The position numbers were made by a program, and so were the translations under genes. A stretch of DNA of 64,000 nucleotides, taken from NCBI GenBank assembly GCA_041940025.1, contig JBGTSY010000007.1:80968-144967 (forward strand), read 5' to 3'. This document shows positions 61,663 to 64,000 of this stretch, one piece after another. Below the pieces are notes generated by a model. That model was not told the origin of the DNA. It was given only the letters and a program-made list of their open reading frames with translations, and searched no databases. Positions within the stretch are counted from its first letter, which is position 1. Each line of letters opens with the position of its first letter. This DNA comes from UBA5859 sp041940025 (GTDB taxonomy: Bacteria > Pseudomonadota > Gammaproteobacteria > UBA5859).

Positions 61663-62190
61663 TTATTCACAAGTCGCTTTAGTTAAAAACGTGTGTTCAG
61701 GATCCACAAGGGCTACCCCATCTAAAAACTTTCTACCCAGTAAAACAGGGTAAAGAAAGTTACCGCGATCAGTAAGAGTAAATTCCGTGTTATGAAAACG
61801 GCCGTCAAAGCAAATCTCTAATTTGATTGTAGGCCGTCTATCAGGTTCACTATCGTGATCTTTAATGCGCACTCTTCTCACCCGCGGTCTTTCCATCACT
61901 AGAGTGTGGGACGTGCCCTCTACATCCTTAAGAACCAAATTAAAACGCACCCACTTTTTTCCATCCCGCTGAAATAGCTGAATATTTTCCGCGTGTATAG
62001 AGGAGGTTTTAGCACCCGAATCGAGTTTGGCTTTAATAATGAAAGTCTGATCTTTGAGGGAGATTTTTTCCACCCAACCGGCGATCACTTTTCCTGGATC
62101 GCGGCTGCTCGCGACTCCTGCTTGAACCCAAAAAATAGGTAATAACACTGTCAGTACACAGGTACCTAGGCGAACCACTCTCTTCTGCAT
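61663..62190 (-). CDS. Exported retropepsin-like protease (PF05618), paralogue of the gene at 29771
   Basis: A 175-residue protein. The signal is VVRLGTCVLTVLLPIFWVQAG. The mature domain has VIAGWVEKISLKDQTF, KAKLDSGAKTSSIHAENI (the D-S/T-G-A motif near 59-62), WVRFNLVLKD, RVRRVRIKD and LLGRKFLDGVALVDPEHTFL. It is related along its whole length to the cytoplasmic RimB-like protein at 29771, including the IHA/LHA box, but is exported. AGGA lies 7 nt before the ATG. First gene of the four-gene envelope module; 39 bp before the 7TM gene. Confidence 0.85.
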   Translation of the reverse strand: MQKRVVRLGTCVLTVLLPIFWVQAGVASSRDPGKVIAGWVEKISLKDQTFIIKAKLDSGAKTSSIHAENIQLFQRDGKKWVRFNLVLKDVEGTSHTLVMERPRVRRVRIKDHDSEPDRRPTIKLEICFDGRFHNTEFTLTDRGNFLYPVLLGRKFLDGVALVDPEHTFLTKATCE

Positions 62191-62407
62191 CTTAATCCTA
62201 ATCTTTTATTCTGTTGTTTTAGGTGAAAAATTTCTATTTGATTAGCAATCTTTGTACACAAATTGTCTCATATCTCAGCTTAGCTGCCTATTTATAGAGC
62301 CTAAAGGGGAAGATTTATTAAGATATGCTTAAATACAGTGGTACTTGATGAAGCGTTCTTCAAGACGGCATAGATGAGCACGCAGATTATTTATACAACG
62401 ATTTCTG

Positions 62408-63361
62408 TCAGTCCTGGAAACTGGCCTGCTCCTCACACAATTTCTGATAGCTGAGCCACCGTCTTTCACTTAATTCACCTGACGCCACAGCAGCGCGCAC
62501 AGCGCATCCAGGTTCTTGTTGATGACGACAATCGAGATAGCGACAGTTGGAAAATGACAGCACCTCTGAAAAGAGGCGTGCGACTCCTCTCTCACACTCC
62601 ACCAAGCGTAACTCTCTAATTCCGGGATTATCGATTAACAAAGCGCCACTATTTAGACGATGCATGGAGCGCCAGGTGGTAGTATGTCGACCTTTTTGAT
62701 CTCCTACTCGCACTGCACCGACCCGTTGAGGCTCAGCGCCCAGTGCGCTCGCTAGAGTAGACTTGCCGACACCCGAAGAACCCAATGCGGCAATGGTGCG
62801 ACCCGGCTGTAACCAGGGAGCGAGAATTTGCGCCGCACCCGTATCTCGGGCATCCATCACAAAGACACGCATCGGCTCGTACAAAGAGTGCGCTTGAAGC
62901 ACATACTCTTCGTATGAAGGACATAAATCGGCTTTGGTTAACAGAAGCACCGGCTCCACATCTGTATTCAGTGCCAGAGCAATATAGCGTTCCAAGCGAG
63001 CCAAATTAAACTCCTGATTACAACTGGAGAGAATAAAAAGCGTATCCACATTGGCGCCTATTAACTGGATCGACTGCTGCCTTCCAGCGATTTGTCTCTT
63101 CAGTAAGGAATATCGTGCTAACAATTTTTCTATTCGAGAAGTGGCGGTATTGAGTAAAATCCAGTCCCCAATGGCCAGCGGTGCAGGCGGATCACATTTA
63201 GCTAACGAGAGTGTGCGCGCACCTTCGGTAGTCCATACTTCTAAATGTTTACGATGCTGCCCGGCAATTCGCGCAACCATCCACTTCTCCGCTTCCTGCG
63301 CCGACAGCTGATCTAAAAAATGATGATTCCATCCAAATGGTTCCAACGACCTTAAATCCAT
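62408..63361 (-). CDS. rsgA: Ribosome small-subunit-dependent GTPase A (RsgA/YjeQ)
   Basis: About 317 residues. The N-terminal OB fold is followed by a circularly permuted GTPase: LLTKADLCP (G4) precedes the P-loop LGSSGVGKSTLASALG (G1, about 195), then RHTTTWRSMH (G2) and LIDNPGIREL (G3, DxPG). The C-terminal zinc finger has SNCRYLDCRHQQEPGCAVRAAV (C-x4-C-x-H-x5-C). It helps mature the 30S subunit near the decoding centre. The ATG at 63361 fits the family (MDLRSLEPFGWNHHF); a GTG at 63373 adds four residues. Single gene, not linked to orn or psd as in many relatives. Confidence 0.93.
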   Translation of the reverse strand: MDLRSLEPFGWNHHFLDQLSAQEAEKWMVARIAGQHRKHLEVWTTEGARTLSLAKCDPPAPLAIGDWILLNTATSRIEKLLARYSLLKRQIAGRQQSIQLIGANVDTLFILSSCNQEFNLARLERYIALALNTDVEPVLLLTKADLCPSYEEYVLQAHSLYEPMRVFVMDARDTGAAQILAPWLQPGRTIAALGSSGVGKSTLASALGAEPQRVGAVRVGDQKGRHTTTWRSMHRLNSGALLIDNPGIRELRLVECERGVARLFSEVLSFSNCRYLDCRHQQEPGCAVRAAVASGELSERRWLSYQKLCEEQASFQD

Positions 63362-63482
63362 CGCCAACGCCACACCAAGCTAACTCGTGTAGAAAATTGA
63401 ACACCATTCACTGTCATAACAGGTGTGCACTCACCGGAAATTTGTAGCAATCAATTGAACTATGGAGACTCGTTACCATTTG

Positions 63483-64000
63483 CTATTTAACAACTTTTAT
63501 TTTGCTCCAATCATTATTTAACGATTTAAGCAGTTGACGCATCGCTTTACTGCGGGTTCGGTACTGATGAGAATCGTTCATCCAGCGCCTTTTAACAGAT
63601 TCATGCACGGGACCATTTACTGCCCGAATGAACTCATGCCTCACTTTAAAGATGCCCTTGCGTTCATTATGTTGCACTGCATGTGGTTTCGGTTTCAAGC
63701 GAGTATTTAGATGCGGTTCAAACACCAATCCAAATTTTTTCGCCTCTTTCATCATCCATTCTCCAGCGCAATCCCCCAAACCGCAATCTGCATATCCACC
63801 GCCCACATCACTGTGCACTCCGGCGAACCAAACCTGTTTCAGATCTAAACCCGGTTTTGCGTCCCAGAGGGTGGGTTCAAAATCGGCACGATTTTCATCT
63901 ATGGAAACGGCATGTCTGGCGTGCAACACAATCTTACTGGGCTCTGTATCATGAAATAGAAAATCCGCTTCGCCTAAGGTTCCCCAAAAAGGCACAGGGA
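63483..64000 (-). CDS. DUF2235 protein (Tle1-like lipase), C-terminal part, cut by window end
   Basis: About 172 residues visible; the frame is still open at position 64000, so the N-terminus with the GxSxG serine lies outside. VPFWGTL, ARHAVSIDENRADFEPTLW and VWFAGVHSDVGGGYADCGLGD follow the DUF2235 order, in which this Asp-rich loop holds a catalytic residue. WMMKEAKKFGLVFEP and a basic C-terminus follow. DUF2235 proteins include type VI secretion phospholipase effectors (Tle1) and other hydrolases. No VgrG or immunity gene is visible in the window, so effector status is unproven. Confidence 0.75.
   Translation of the reverse strand, partial: PVPFWGTLGEADFLFHDTEPSKIVLHARHAVSIDENRADFEPTLWDAKPGLDLKQVWFAGVHSDVGGGYADCGLGDCAGEWMMKEAKKFGLVFEPHLNTRLKPKPHAVQHNERKGIFKVRHEFIRAVNGPVHESVKRRWMNDSHQYRTRSKAMRQLLKSLNNDWSKIKVVK

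Noticed and set aside
1..64000. tRNA, rRNA, CRISPR arrays, insertion sequences and prophage genes
   Set aside because: I looked for tRNA-like TTCGA/cloverleaf blocks, repeat-spacer arrays, transposase genes and phage structural genes, and saw none that could be supported by eye.

Overview
The window looks like a chromosomal segment of a gammaproteobacterium. It carries a Cpx-type envelope stress system with its CpxP/Spy partner, an OxyR with Cys199 and Cys208 at the Escherichia coli positions next to divergent katG and dps, RimK with a RimB-like protease, a full-length glutathionylspermidine synthetase/amidase, a ZntB-type CorA transporter and an RND/MFP/NodT efflux operon. Base composition is moderate and intergenic regions are long. 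A run of 10 N at 15952-15961 shows a draft or scaffolded assembly. I cannot name a genus.

Layout. 1-2.2 kb: a truncated cpxA-like kinase and cpxR face a cpxP/spy-like gene, with a perfect CpxR box between them. 2.6-7.3 kb: amino-acid dehydrogenase, relic of a 2-oxoacid:ferredoxin oxidoreductase beta subunit, acyl-CoA ligase and aminotransferase, preceded by FNR-like palindromes. 8-9.6 kb: soluble PAS/histidine kinase/receiver hybrid. 10-14.4 kb: alpha/beta hydrolase, LysE-type exporter, a broken amidohydrolase, a small secreted protein and a hot-dog thioesterase. 15.1 kb: cold-shock protein with a distal terminator. 15.6-21 kb: gap-containing unknown gene, DUF411 lipoprotein, and a beta-CASP nuclease/LOG/UspE-like operon. 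22-25.7 kb: glycosyltransferase, sulfotransferase, hydrolase and a Cys-rich small ORF. 26.7-29.6 kb: divergent gapdh and pgi. 29.7-32.3 kb: RimB-like protease, RimK and an AstE/AspA-like hydrolase. 32.3-37.3 kb: ZntB, a large MscS channel and a DAACS symporter. 37.6-44.1 kb: oxyR, katG, dps, a crotonase relic and gss. 44.4-47.3 kb: DUF389 protein and an OmpA-like lipoprotein. 47.6-53.5 kb: tripartite efflux pump. 53.5-57.2 kb: CHASE2 membrane sensor, secreted unknown protein and M48 protease. 57.7-62.2 kb: protease, inactive transglutaminase/7TM protein, ATP-grasp ligase and AstE/AspA-like hydrolase. 62.4 kb to the end: RsgA and a truncated DUF2235 protein.

Two themes stand out. First, the PF05618 protease + ATP-grasp ligase + AstE/AspA-like hydrolase set occurs twice in one 33-kb stretch. 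The copy at 29.7 kb has no export signals. In the copy at 57.7 kb the protease and hydrolase have signal-peptide-like N-termini and a 7TM protein is added. This suggests parallel cytoplasmic and envelope peptide-tagging or trimming pathways. Second, three catabolic genes (at 3.8, 11.8 and 41.8 kb) are relics with frameshifts, nonsense codons or deletions, so part of the amino-acid/acyl-CoA catabolism is decaying. The CHASE2/secreted protein/M48 operon and the sulfotransferase/glycosyltransferase cluster are the other loci with no clear described role.
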